DNA of 27,527 bases. It comes from CAXTTV01 sp964247295. Its GTDB lineage: Bacteria > Chloroflexota > Ktedonobacteria > Ktedonobacterales > Ktedonobacteraceae. The notes beneath the pieces were generated by a model. The model had not been told where the DNA came from, made no database searches, and was given only the letters and a program-made list of their open reading frames with translations. Where the stretch lies: NCBI GenBank assembly GCA_964247295.1, contig CAXTTV010000049.1, positions 1 through 27,527 of the forward strand. Direction: 5' to 3'. Positions 15,372-22,564 of the stretch are shown piece by piece. A program made the position numbers and the translations under genes. Positions within the stretch are counted from its first letter, which is position 1. Each line of letters starts with the position of its first letter.

Positions 15372-16004
15372 CTATTGTTGACATTGTTGGGTATATTGTT
15401 GAGCAAGAGCTTTCAGAGCGACCCAATCTTTTTTTGTTACTGTCTCCTTGCTTACAAGCTGACTGCCAATCGCGACAGTATAAGCTCCCGCAGCCAGGAA
15501 TGCCGAGCAGTTTTCCAGATTAATGCCACCGGTAGGTACAAGTGGAATAGATGGGAGTGGTCCCAGGACATCTTTAATATAGCCTGGCCCGAGGCGTCCC
15601 GCTGGAAAGACTTTTACGAAACTGGCTCCCGCGCGCCACGCCGCCAGAATCTCCGTAGGAGTAAAGGCTCCACAGATTACTGGCAGGCGATGCTTCTGTC
15701 CCACCGCGATAACCTCAGGAAGAAAGGCCGGGGTTACCAGAAAGCGCGCGCCCGCCTCCACCGAAGCCCGAGCACTTTTTTCATCCAGCACCGTTCCCAC
15801 CCCTAGAAGGACAGTATCACCAAGCTCCTTTTGAACTTTTCCCAGAACCTCTAATGCCTGTTGATTTGTAAGAGTAAACTCCATCGTTGGGATGCCCCCC
15901 TCCGAAAGTGCGCGAGCGATCTGTATTGCCTCTCCCAGATCATCTAAACGCACAATCGCGATTGGCTTTCGTGGCTCAACGAGCATTTTGTTTTGTTGTG
16001 TCAT
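15372..16004 (-). CDS. KDPG/KHG aldolase (2-dehydro-3-deoxy-phosphogluconate aldolase)
   Basis: I start at the ATG complementing 16002-16004 (MTQQNKMLVEPRKPIAIVRL), preceded on its strand by AGAGGAA; this gives 210 residues, the usual length. The open frame extends to 16115 but overlaps the neighbouring regulator. The class I aldolase features are present: MEFTLT (Glu of the active site), GVGTVLD, VTPAFLPEV, GAFTPTEILAAWRAGA, the Schiff-base lysine in SFVKVFPA, and the phosphate loop PTGGINLENCSAFLAAGA. The enzyme cleaves KDPG (Entner-Doudoroff) or 4-hydroxy-2-oxoglutarate to pyruvate plus glyceraldehyde-3-phosphate or glyoxylate. The lrp-type gene just upstream on the same strand overlaps the leader, so the two may form an operon. 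Confidence 0.93.
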   Translation of the reverse strand: MTQQNKMLVEPRKPIAIVRLDDLGEAIQIARALSEGGIPTMEFTLTNQQALEVLGKVQKELGDTVLLGVGTVLDEKSARASVEAGARFLVTPAFLPEVIAVGQKHRLPVICGAFTPTEILAAWRAGASFVKVFPAGRLGPGYIKDVLGPLPSIPLVPTGGINLENCSAFLAAGAYTVAIGSQLVSKETVTKKDWVALKALAQQYTQQCQQ

Positions 16005-16015
16005 AGCATGTTCCT

Positions 16016-16525
16016 CTACTCTAAAGAAGCTGTTTTGGGTAAAGGAAGGGAACGTAGAGGAACCGGCGAAGACTGGATAATGGTAGTTGTGGTTGAGCCG
16101 TACAAGAGAAAGCAATCAAGCAGTTGATCAAGCTGATCGATAGAAGGGATATGCACTTTAAGAACAAAGCAATCTTCTCCAGTGACGCGATGGCACTCCA
16201 CAATTTCTGGAATCTGCTGAGCCAGTTCGGCAATTCTGGGGAGTTGTCCCGCGACTGGACGTATGCGAACGTAGACCGAAATGGGAAGTCCAAGTGCCAC
16301 AGGATTCACTTCTAAACGATAGCCCTGAATAACTCCAGCCTCCTCCATTCTCCGGACACGCTCGGTTACAGCAGGTGAAGACATGCCTATTCTCCGCCCC
16401 AATTCAGACATCGTGAGGCGCGGATCGGATTGAAGCTCCTCAAGTATTCGAATGTTTATCTCATCAATCTGATCATTTTGAGGAATATAAGTGAACACCT
16501 GATTTTTCTTTAGATATTGATGCAA
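16016..16525 (-). CDS. Lrp/AsnC family transcriptional regulator
   Basis: The 169-residue product has the Lrp layout: an N-terminal helix-turn-helix (IDEINIRILEELQSDPRLTM, then ELGRRIGMSSPAVTERVRRM) followed by the RAM ligand-binding domain (VYVRIRPVAGQ, VECHRVTGEDCFVLKVHI). Lrp-type proteins sense amino acids and act as octamers on AT-rich DNA. The start is uncertain: TTG (complement of 16523-16525) is the longest choice, and GTG at 16498 is an alternative; neither has a strong ribosome site. The gene ends 12 bp before the aldolase start on the same strand. It is divergent from an amino-acid exporter-like gene, the usual arrangement for an Lrp-type regulator of export. Confidence 0.9.
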   Translation of the reverse strand: MHQYLKKNQVFTYIPQNDQIDEINIRILEELQSDPRLTMSELGRRIGMSSPAVTERVRRMEEAGVIQGYRLEVNPVALGLPISVYVRIRPVAGQLPRIAELAQQIPEIVECHRVTGEDCFVLKVHIPSIDQLDQLLDCFLLYGSTTTTIIQSSPVPLRSLPLPKTASLE

Positions 16526-16544
16526 TATAAGGTTAAAATATCTA
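16511..16544. promoter_or_regulatory. AT-rich inverted repeat in the lrp/eamA divergent spacer
   Basis: TAGATATT (16511-16518) and AATATCTA (16537-16544) are perfect 8-bp complements 18 bp apart. They cover the proposed start of the Lrp-type gene. Size and AT-richness fit an Lrp/AsnC operator for autoregulation and control of the divergent EamA gene. This is inference from position. Confidence 0.45.
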
Positions 16545-16605
16545 TGTATTTCCCCTCTATTTCATTATACCATTGTTAGTAAAGAAAGTAATCGAGGGAG
16601 ATTCT

Positions 16606-17499
16606 ATGTTGGGCAGCAAAAAAACAGATCTAGCGACAAAAGTTCCGCCACACGTCTACTTTTTAGTGAGTGCCATCTTTCATTATCTAGGACCAGCATT
16701 TGCAGTTCTACTTTTTTCTAATATCACAGTTTTAGGAGTCGCATGGTTTCGGATCGCGAGTGCGGCGGTTGTGTTCGCATTCTGGCGGCGGCCCTGGCGC
16801 TTTTTTGTGGGGATCTCCTGGGCTCAGAGGCGCGTGCTATTGGCATTGGGTGTTGTCCTGGCCCTGATGAACGCCTGCTTTTATCTAGCGATCTCACGTA
16901 TTCCTCTGGGAACAGTTGGAGCGATCGAATTTCTTGGTCCGATCACCCTGGCGGCTCTGGGAGCGCGAACGCCGCGCAATATCGGTGCATTGTTTCTCGC
17001 GGCAGGTGGTGGATGGCTTCTGACCGATGTCCGTTTTGGAGGGCAGCCGCTAGGCTTTCTATTTGCCTTTGCCAACTGTGGCTTCTTTATGCTCTACGTT
17101 ATCCTTGGTCATAAGATAGCAGAGGATGGTGGTGCTTCTGGCATTGATCGTTTAGGGGCTTCTATGCTAATCGCCCTCATCACAATTACCCCGATTGGAA
17201 TTACTGGTGCGCTACCAGCTTTAACTCATCCTCTACTGGTCCTCGCGGGTTTTGGAGTAGGTGTATGTTCCTCGGTTATTCCCTATGTAAGTGATCAGCT
17301 TGCAATGTCTCGACTGCCGCAAGCAACTTATGCACTTTTGCTGTCTTTACTTCCGGCATCGGCGGCGGTGATTGGAGTAATTGTCTTGCATCAGCTCCCG
17401 ACGTTAGTAGAGATTTCAGGCATTTTGCTGGTTGTAGGCGGAGTTCTGTTGCATCGGGAAGCAGACGTACAGCCAAAAAAGGAGATGAAAAAAGCATAG
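16606..17499 (+). CDS. EamA/DMT superfamily transporter, RhtA-like exporter
   Basis: The start is ATG 16606 with GAGGGAG at 16594-16600, rather than TTG 16573; this gives 297 residues, the RhtA length. About ten hydrophobic helices are visible in two EamA repeats. The first repeat holds PAFAVLLFSNITVLGVAWFR and the GTVGAIEFLGPITLAALGAR signature; the second holds ALLLSLLPASAAVIGVIVLH. These match RhtA (threonine/homoserine efflux) more than other DMT members. The protein would sit in the cytoplasmic membrane and export small amino acids or metabolites by proton exchange. The divergent Lrp-type gene is a plausible regulator. The substrate is not proven. Confidence 0.88.
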   Translation: MLGSKKTDLATKVPPHVYFLVSAIFHYLGPAFAVLLFSNITVLGVAWFRIASAAVVFAFWRRPWRFFVGISWAQRRVLLALGVVLALMNACFYLAISRIPLGTVGAIEFLGPITLAALGARTPRNIGALFLAAGGGWLLTDVRFGGQPLGFLFAFANCGFFMLYVILGHKIAEDGGASGIDRLGASMLIALITITPIGITGALPALTHPLLVLAGFGVGVCSSVIPYVSDQLAMSRLPQATYALLLSLLPASAAVIGVIVLHQLPTLVEISGILLVVGGVLLHREADVQPKKEMKKA

Positions 17500-17534
17500 G
17501 TTGGCGTTTCTCCATCTTCCATGGTACGATACGC

Positions 17535-17553
17535 CTCGATTAGAATAATCGAG
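17535..17553. repeat. 19-bp hyphenated palindrome upstream of the 17586 gene
   Basis: CTCGATTA (17535-17542) / TAATCGAG (17546-17553) is a perfect 8-bp palindrome around GAA. It lies 36 nt after the EamA stop and 33 nt before the next ATG. It could be an operator for the next gene or a short terminator hairpin, but no T-tract follows. Confidence 0.45.
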
Positions 17554-17585
17554 TATCTATCTCAATAATGTTGAGGGGCAGGGAG

Positions 17586-18242
17586 ATGAAACGGTTCACT
17601 TTCGCATATCATATGGCCGAAGTCACAAACTGGGCAGCGATCCAGCGGGACGGTTTGCACCCCGCCAGTACACTATTAGAGATTAGTGGTGTAACAGAAT
17701 ATGAGAGAGAGAACTTAAATAAAAGCCAGCGATTGGCACATATAGAGCTTCCGGATGGAGTAGAGATCCGAGATCAGCGACCAATGCCCCCGAAGGCTCT
17801 GCAAGCATGTTTGATTGGTATGACTCCAGGGGAATGGTATGCACTCATTAATGAACATGTGTTTTTCTGGCTAGATCCTGAGCGGCTGAATCGACATCGG
17901 GCGGCCTGTAATGCTCGTCCACAGATAGTGGCGACCGTAGATGCGGATCGGCTTATACATGCCTATGCTGATAAAGTTGAGCTTACGCCAATTAACACTG
18001 GGAACGCACGTCGTAAACCAGCCAGAAGAGGAGCGGCAACATTTGTTCCCTACAGCATCTGGAAAGAATCGGGATGGGCGATTGAGGCAGAAAGTTTGGG
18101 TGGTTTGACGCGCTCACGATCGCATATACCTGTGGAGTTGACAGTACGTGGATCGATTCCTGATGTGATGAATTTTGTCGTTGACGTGCAGGAGTTAGCA
18201 CCCGGCCAAACGTTCAGTCCTCCAGGGATTGATCTTCTTTAA
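17586..18242 (+). CDS. Hypothetical protein, possibly DUF7002/ADP-ribosyltransferase-like
   Basis: The start is ATG 17586 with GAGGGG about 8 nt upstream; ATG 17568 is in frame but less well placed. The 218-residue protein has no signal peptide. Its layout is: FAYHMAEVTNWAAIQRDGL near the N-terminus, GMTPGEWYALINEHVFFWLD in the middle, PQIVATVDADRLIHAYADKV, and ELTPINTGNARRKPARRG. The H-x10-I-x2-DGL opening, a central VFFWL strand and an internal TPINTG turn recall proteins annotated DUF7002, and more distantly the ADP-ribosyltransferase fold of the DarT type. I cannot confirm a catalytic Glu or a target. It is a single gene between EamA and the first glycosyltransferase; no antitoxin-like partner is seen. 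Confidence 0.6.
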   Translation: MKRFTFAYHMAEVTNWAAIQRDGLHPASTLLEISGVTEYERENLNKSQRLAHIELPDGVEIRDQRPMPPKALQACLIGMTPGEWYALINEHVFFWLDPERLNRHRAACNARPQIVATVDADRLIHAYADKVELTPINTGNARRKPARRGAATFVPYSIWKESGWAIEAESLGGLTRSRSHIPVELTVRGSIPDVMNFVVDVQELAPGQTFSPPGIDLL

Positions 18243-18584
18243 AACATCTGGTACTGGTACTATATGGGAAGCACCTCTCCATTTCTCAAACAGCATCTAC
18301 CGGAGCCGGGGTAGATAGTCCATCGAAACGGCAATCGTGCCACAAGTATTTTTGCCATGTAGGCCCGGCACTGCCGCTTACATGTCTATGCGGCACCCGG
18401 CATGCAAACGTCAAGTGCATAGAATGCGCGATAACCTTTCAAGACTCGTCCTCGTGACAATGAGTCTAAATCTCCTGATATTTAGCGGGTGAGTTTGTTA
18501 TAGTATACTCAGAGAGAAAAAGCGAGAATGCAGATTCGCAACTCACTTCGTTGAATAGTTAATTAGAGAAAGAAAAGCAGATTC
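18243..18584. other. Palindrome-rich spacer before the first glycosyltransferase
   Basis: No gene is seen. Between 18300 and 18470 the sequence is more GC-rich than its surroundings and holds several hairpins: CTACC...GGTAG around 18298-18315, TGCCGC/GCGGCA around 18373-18396, and AGACTC (18442-18447) / GAGTCT (18462-18467) enclosing the word TCGTCCTCGTGACAA (18446-18460). A near-identical word occurs at 9974-9988. A TATACT box at 18504-18509 may be the -10 of the glycosyltransferase promoter, with only a weak -35. The hairpins could be a decayed small mobile repeat or a structured RNA. Confidence 0.4.
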
Positions 18585-19769
18585 GTGGCAAAATACATTT
18601 TTTTAAACATTCCCGCGCACGGGCATGTCAACCCGACACTTGCAGTAGCGCGAGAGCTTGTAGATCGTGGTGAAGAAGTAATCTATTACCTGACAGAGGA
18701 TTTTCGCCCGGCAGTAGAAGCGACCGGAGCGACCTTTCGGGCTTATCAGTCCATTGTTAGTAACATGCAGGTCCCCACTAATTTCACTCAGAATTTCGCG
18801 AATGGTCTCCCGTTTCGGATGGTTGATGAGAGTGCTGAAGTGCTGCCACAGGTACTGGAGAGCATTCATGCAGAGCAACCGGATTGTATACTCTATGACA
18901 TGATGTGTTTATGGGGGAGGATCGCGGCTGAATCGTTGCATATGCCAGCGGTATTATTGCGACCAAGCTATGCGCCAGGGAGCGGTGGGCCAGCGTCAGC
19001 ATTTGAGGGATCTACTGGTAGACAGATGGGAGAACTCTTCCAGCGCCTGGACGGGAAGTTAGCAGACCTGTGTCGGACCTATGGTGTGGAACCCTTTGAA
19101 ATGCGCCAGCTTTTCTTTGGATCTGAACCACTGACACTCGTCTTTATTCCGCGTGAATTTCAATCAGGTGGAGACACCTTTGATCAGCGCTTTGTCTTTG
19201 TGGGACCGGCGATCCAGCCGAGACACTATTCAGGTGATTTTCCATTAGAGAAGCTGAGTGGCAAAACGATACTTTACATTTCACTAGGCACTGTCTTCAA
19301 TAATCAGGCCGAATTTTATAATCAGTGTTTTGAAGCGTTTGGAGATAAAGATTGGCAGATTGTGCTTTCAACAGGTAAAAACGTGGATGCTGCTCAGCTT
19401 CAAACGGTTCCGGAAAACTTTCTGGTCGTGCCTTCCGCTCCGCAACTTGATGTATTGCAAAAAACGAATGTATTTGTCACGCATTGTGGAATGAATAGCA
19501 CCATGGAGAGTCTGTACTATGGAGTACCGATGGTCGCGGTTCCCCAGATGCCAGAGCAGATGACGACAGCGCAGCGTGTACAGGAGTTAGGGTTAGGGAT
19601 TGAGTTATACAAGAAAAATTTGAGTATCGAAACGCTGCGAGCGACGGTAGAGAGGGTAATGGACGATCCGAGCTTCCGTGAGCGTGTAAAAGAGATGCAG
19701 CAAAAAGTTCGAGAAGCTGGTGGATACAAAAAGGCCGCCGATACTATCCAGCAGTATGTTCGAAAGTAG
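18585..19769 (+). CDS. Macrolide-type UDP-glycosyltransferase (GT1 family), copy 1
   Basis: The 394-residue GT-B fold enzyme starts at GTG 18585 (MAKYIFLNIPAHGHVNPTL); the matching ATG of copy 2 supports this. His in AHGHVNP at residues 10-16 is the catalytic-base position of the MGT/YjiC/OleD group. The C-terminal sugar-donor motif is present: PQLDVL, THCGMNSTMESLYYGVPMV and AVPQMPEQMTTAQRVQELG. These enzymes move glucose or a similar sugar from a UDP-sugar to small lipophilic acceptors such as macrolides, flavonoids or fatty acids; some inactivate macrolides. It is cytosolic with no signal peptide. It is strongly similar over its whole length to the gene at 20145, so the two are a tandem duplication. 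The ribosome site (AGAAAAG) is weak. A perfect 13-bp hairpin follows. Confidence 0.92.
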   Translation: MAKYIFLNIPAHGHVNPTLAVARELVDRGEEVIYYLTEDFRPAVEATGATFRAYQSIVSNMQVPTNFTQNFANGLPFRMVDESAEVLPQVLESIHAEQPDCILYDMMCLWGRIAAESLHMPAVLLRPSYAPGSGGPASAFEGSTGRQMGELFQRLDGKLADLCRTYGVEPFEMRQLFFGSEPLTLVFIPREFQSGGDTFDQRFVFVGPAIQPRHYSGDFPLEKLSGKTILYISLGTVFNNQAEFYNQCFEAFGDKDWQIVLSTGKNVDAAQLQTVPENFLVVPSAPQLDVLQKTNVFVTHCGMNSTMESLYYGVPMVAVPQMPEQMTTAQRVQELGLGIELYKKNLSIETLRATVERVMDDPSFRERVKEMQQKVREAGGYKKAADTIQQYVRK

Positions 19770-19822
19770 GGGAGGCAGCATCGGATCTGATTACACATGT
19801 GATCATTGATGGGCTGATTGGT

Positions 19823-19863
19823 CATTTGTATGGATTACCTTTTAGAAATCATCCATACAAATG
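19823..19863 (+). terminator. 13-bp perfect hairpin after glycosyltransferase copy 1
   Basis: CATTTGTATGGAT (19823-19835) / ATCCATACAAATG (19851-19863) is perfectly complementary with a 15-nt loop. It lies about 55 nt after the stop codon. There is no T-tract after it (AGCTTGTAG), so termination is inferred from position. Confidence 0.5.
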
Positions 19864-20075
19864 AGCTTGTAGTTCCCCTTCAGGAGTCCATCTAGATTTC
19901 TCCATGCAGAAGAAACAGTTCTCAAGGCTCCCCTTTCACCTTCTGTAGACGCATCACAGATCTTCTGAACAAGAGGTATACTTTCCATGTTGCCAGTCAT
20001 TTGAGTATTCACTGATAGATAGGACGATAGACAGCCTCTCTTTTAGTCCAAGATGTGATTTTTTATAGAATTGAT

Positions 20076-20099
20076 AAAAAGAGCACCGCTCTTTTTTTA
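20076..20099 (+). terminator. Terminator-like hairpin in the leader of glycosyltransferase copy 2
   Basis: AAAAAGAGC (20076-20084) / GCTCTTTTT (20088-20096) is a perfect 9-bp stem with a 3-nt loop and continues into TTTATT. It ends only about 45 nt before the ATG of the second glycosyltransferase. It either ends read-through from copy 1 or works as an attenuator in the leader of copy 2. Confidence 0.75.
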
Positions 20100-20144
20100 T
20101 TACTTACTCTGTTTGTTGATACACAAGAAAGAGAAAATCAATTC

Positions 20145-21353
20145 ATGACGAAATATATATTCTTAAGTCTCCCTGCACATGGGCATGTGAACCCTACGTT
20201 AGCAGTGGTGCGGGAGCTGGTAGAGCGTGGTGAAGAAGTCATTTGTTATCTGACTGAGGAGTTTCGGTCCGCAATTGAGGCAACGGGAGCAAGCTTCCGC
20301 GCATACCAGTCGACCGTGAGAAAACTCGAGACTCCGACCGATACGACGCAGGGTGTCGCAAATAAGCTGCCAGTTTGGATGATGGATGAGAGCACCTTTG
20401 TCATGCCTCAAGTCATGGAGAGCATTCGAGCGGAGCAGCCAGATTGCATTCTTTACGACACGCTATGTTTGTGGGGTCGGCTTGCAGCAGCTTCCCTGCA
20501 TGTGCCATCGGTATTGTTGAGACCGAGCTTTGCACCAGGGAGTAGTGGCTCTATGGCTGCATCTGGAAAATCGGCTGATGGGGACCCGATGAATCAGATG
20601 ATGGTTCGGATGGAAAAAGTGTTTCAGCAATTAAATGAACCGCTCGCAGATCTTTGTCGGGCCTATTCAGTTAAACCATTTGAAGCGCGGGAGCTTTTCC
20701 TTAAATCAGAGCCGTTTACCCTCATCTTCGTTCCGCGAGAATTCCAGCCAGGCGGGGAGAAATTTGATCAGCGCTTTGTGTTTGTTGGGCCTTCGATTCA
20801 GCCCCGGCAGTACACAGGTGATTTCCCACTTGAGAAGTTGAGGGACAAAACAGTGCTGTACATCTCGCTAGGTACCGTCTACAACAATCACGTCGAGTTT
20901 TACAATCAGTGTTTTGAAGCATTTGGGGATACAGACTGGCAGGTTGTGCTTTCGACAGGCAAACATATTAATCCAGATCAGCTTGGAGCGGTGCCAGAGA
21001 ACTTTCTAGTCGCGCCGTCGGTCCCCCAACTAGATGTATTACAACATGCAGATGTATTTATTACGCATTGTGGAATGAATAGCATCCTGGAGAGCCTATA
21101 TTATGGAGTGCCGATGGTGGCGGTGCCCCAGATGCCAGGGCAGAAGCAGACAGCCAAACGCATTCAGGAGCTGGGTTTAGGGATTGAGTTGGATAAAGAC
21201 AACCTGAGTGTGGAAACGCTACGAACGGCCGTAGAGCGCGTGATGAATGATCCCGATTTCCAGATCAGAGCGGAAGAGATGCAGCAGAAAGTCCGGGAGA
21301 CTGGTGGATACAAAAAAGCTGCCGATGCTATCCAGCAGTATGTTTCGAGCTAA
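20145..21353 (+). CDS. Macrolide-type UDP-glycosyltransferase (GT1 family), copy 2
   Basis: This 402-residue paralogue of the gene at 18585 shares most residues in every block by eye. It carries the same AHGHVNP histidine, EFYNQCFEAFGD, STGKH, PQLDVLQ, THCGMNSILESLYYGVPMV and a KKAADAIQQYV end. The main difference is a small insertion (GSMAASGKSADGDP region) between the two domains' linker helices, where acceptor specificity is often set. The start is ATG 20145, aligned with the GTG start of copy 1; the open frame upstream to 20055 passes through a terminator hairpin and is not coding. AAGAAAGAGAAAA precedes the ATG. A strong terminator follows at 21377. Confidence 0.92.
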   Translation: MTKYIFLSLPAHGHVNPTLAVVRELVERGEEVICYLTEEFRSAIEATGASFRAYQSTVRKLETPTDTTQGVANKLPVWMMDESTFVMPQVMESIRAEQPDCILYDTLCLWGRLAAASLHVPSVLLRPSFAPGSSGSMAASGKSADGDPMNQMMVRMEKVFQQLNEPLADLCRAYSVKPFEARELFLKSEPFTLIFVPREFQPGGEKFDQRFVFVGPSIQPRQYTGDFPLEKLRDKTVLYISLGTVYNNHVEFYNQCFEAFGDTDWQVVLSTGKHINPDQLGAVPENFLVAPSVPQLDVLQHADVFITHCGMNSILESLYYGVPMVAVPQMPGQKQTAKRIQELGLGIELDKDNLSVETLRTAVERVMNDPDFQIRAEEMQQKVRETGGYKKAADAIQQYVSS

Positions 21354-21376
21354 TTACCTTTCAACTAGATTCTCAG

Positions 21377-21427
21377 AAAAAAGAGCGTATCCTTCTTTGG
21401 AAGTGGTATACGCTCTTTTCCTTTTTT
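21377..21427 (+). terminator. Intrinsic terminator after glycosyltransferase copy 2
   Basis: AAAAGAGCGTAT (21379-21390) / ATACGCTCTTTT (21408-21419) is a perfect 12-bp stem followed by CCTTTTTTATAC. It is a classic terminator and lies in the 104-bp spacer to the convergent SGNH gene. The A-run/T-run symmetry would let it act for the minus-strand gene too. Confidence 0.85.
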
Positions 21428-21457
21428 ATACTCTATGGAAAGTACTTAATGTTACTA

Positions 21458-22564
21458 TCAACAGGGTTGTGAACTACTTGATGCAGTAGAAGTGTACCCA
21501 TTAAGTATCCAGATTAGGATACCTCCGTTAAAGGTTATCTGGAAACTTGCTCGATGCCGACCTGCCAGGAAGAGCTCTGGTTGAGTATAGTTTTTTGAGG
21601 TGAAGTAGTTTAATACACCGGGGGGAATTTCTGCAGCATAGGCATTAGGATTGTTATAACCGAAGGAAGCACTATAGATGCCATTACCTTGAAATCTTAT
21701 ACATTCGAGTATTGGACTGACAGCGTTTCTAGCGAGAGTCTTAATGATCGCGCTTGTAATCAACTTATATCCTGCGGTAGTAGCATGGATATCTTGATAC
21801 TGGCTGGTGATCCAGGTCAGAGTACTAATATTTGTATTGGGCCTGGTTGCGCCTCCGAAAGCGCCGAATACATCAACAATCTGTCCATAGTAGCTGATAT
21901 CGATCGCCAGATGCATATTGAGTTGTTGAAGGTAGGCAACCTGATCGGGAGGGCAGACATTCTGGAAAGGGTCATAATAGTTCAGCAGGAAGATATCTGC
22001 CGTGAGTTGACCATTTGATCCCTTTAGGGCATCGCTCAGTTTTGGAAGGATCGTCTGTGTCAGATTCTTATCCAGATTCAGAAGATCGATTTCAAACTGA
22101 TAGGTATTAACTTTACAAGTTGTCCGATCGATATCCTTTAAGACATCATTAGCACCTATTTGTAGCGTTATTGGGCTTACCTGACCGGGATGGGTTTTAA
22201 TATAATTTGTGGCTTGCGAGAGCTGTGAGGGGGAACCAGCGGGAGCATAAGGGCAGCCGCCATTAATGAAGGTCTGGCTGGTTTCGCCGGGGCAGCCGAG
22301 AAATGCCTTATCTGTCACGCCCTGTTTTTGCAGGTATGCAAACAGATCGGCATTATAGCCATGAGAAAAATCGTTATTGGGTTGATAGCCAAAAGCCAGT
22401 GAGTCTCCGAGGGCCATATAGCTTTGTTTAGGGCCAATGGTTGGCTGTATGCCACTGGCCTTCGTATGAAGGGGTTTGGAGCTGATCATCATGAACATAG
22501 CCACTACAATAGCAATAGAGAGGGGGATTACTTTTAGAGGGGTAAAACATGTTTTTCTTTGCAT
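21458..22564 (-). CDS. Exported SGNH/GDSL hydrolase with C-terminal beta domain, copy 1
   Basis: The 368-residue protein has a signal peptide (basic start, then VIPLSIAIVVAMFMMIS). The SGNH blocks follow: GDSLAFGYQ (nucleophile Ser), the Gly block FLGCPGETSQ, GANDV (block III Asn) and DIHATTAGY (catalytic Asp and His). After about residue 275 comes a separate domain, SPILECIRFQGNGIYSASFG to LIWILNGYTSTAS. I recall similar stretches (ASFGYNNPN...GRH...W.LNG) at the C-termini of exported proteins, where they look like a small beta-sandwich. SGNH enzymes hydrolyse esters of lipids, sugars or acylated polysaccharides. The ATG at 22564 is preceded on its strand by GTAGAGGA. A paralogue lies 440 bp upstream. 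Confidence 0.9.
   Translation of the reverse strand: MQRKTCFTPLKVIPLSIAIVVAMFMMISSKPLHTKASGIQPTIGPKQSYMALGDSLAFGYQPNNDFSHGYNADLFAYLQKQGVTDKAFLGCPGETSQTFINGGCPYAPAGSPSQLSQATNYIKTHPGQVSPITLQIGANDVLKDIDRTTCKVNTYQFEIDLLNLDKNLTQTILPKLSDALKGSNGQLTADIFLLNYYDPFQNVCPPDQVAYLQQLNMHLAIDISYYGQIVDVFGAFGGATRPNTNISTLTWITSQYQDIHATTAGYKLITSAIIKTLARNAVSPILECIRFQGNGIYSASFGYNNPNAYAAEIPPGVLNYFTSKNYTQPELFLAGRHRASFQITFNGGILIWILNGYTSTASSSSQPC

Larger units (their letters stand above)
19770..20144. other. Spacer between the two glycosyltransferase genes
   Basis: This stretch holds the 19823-19863 hairpin and the 20076-20099 terminator-like hairpin, both listed separately. On the minus strand a 52-codon frame runs from ATG 20000 to TAA 19842 (MTGNMESIPLVQKICDAST and so on). 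It has balanced composition but no ribosome site, and its stop codon lies inside the hairpin. I treat it as doubtful. Nothing else is recognised. Confidence 0.35.

Noticed and set aside
18300..18480. tRNA or CRISPR repeat in the hairpin-rich spacer
   Set aside because: No cloverleaf with a T-loop GTTCRA box and no regularly spaced direct repeats could be found.
20055..20144. N-terminal extension of the second glycosyltransferase (STALFLLLTLFVDT, signal-like)
   Set aside because: The stretch is the terminator hairpin and leader. Copy 1 starts at the position equivalent to ATG 20145, and the family is cytosolic.
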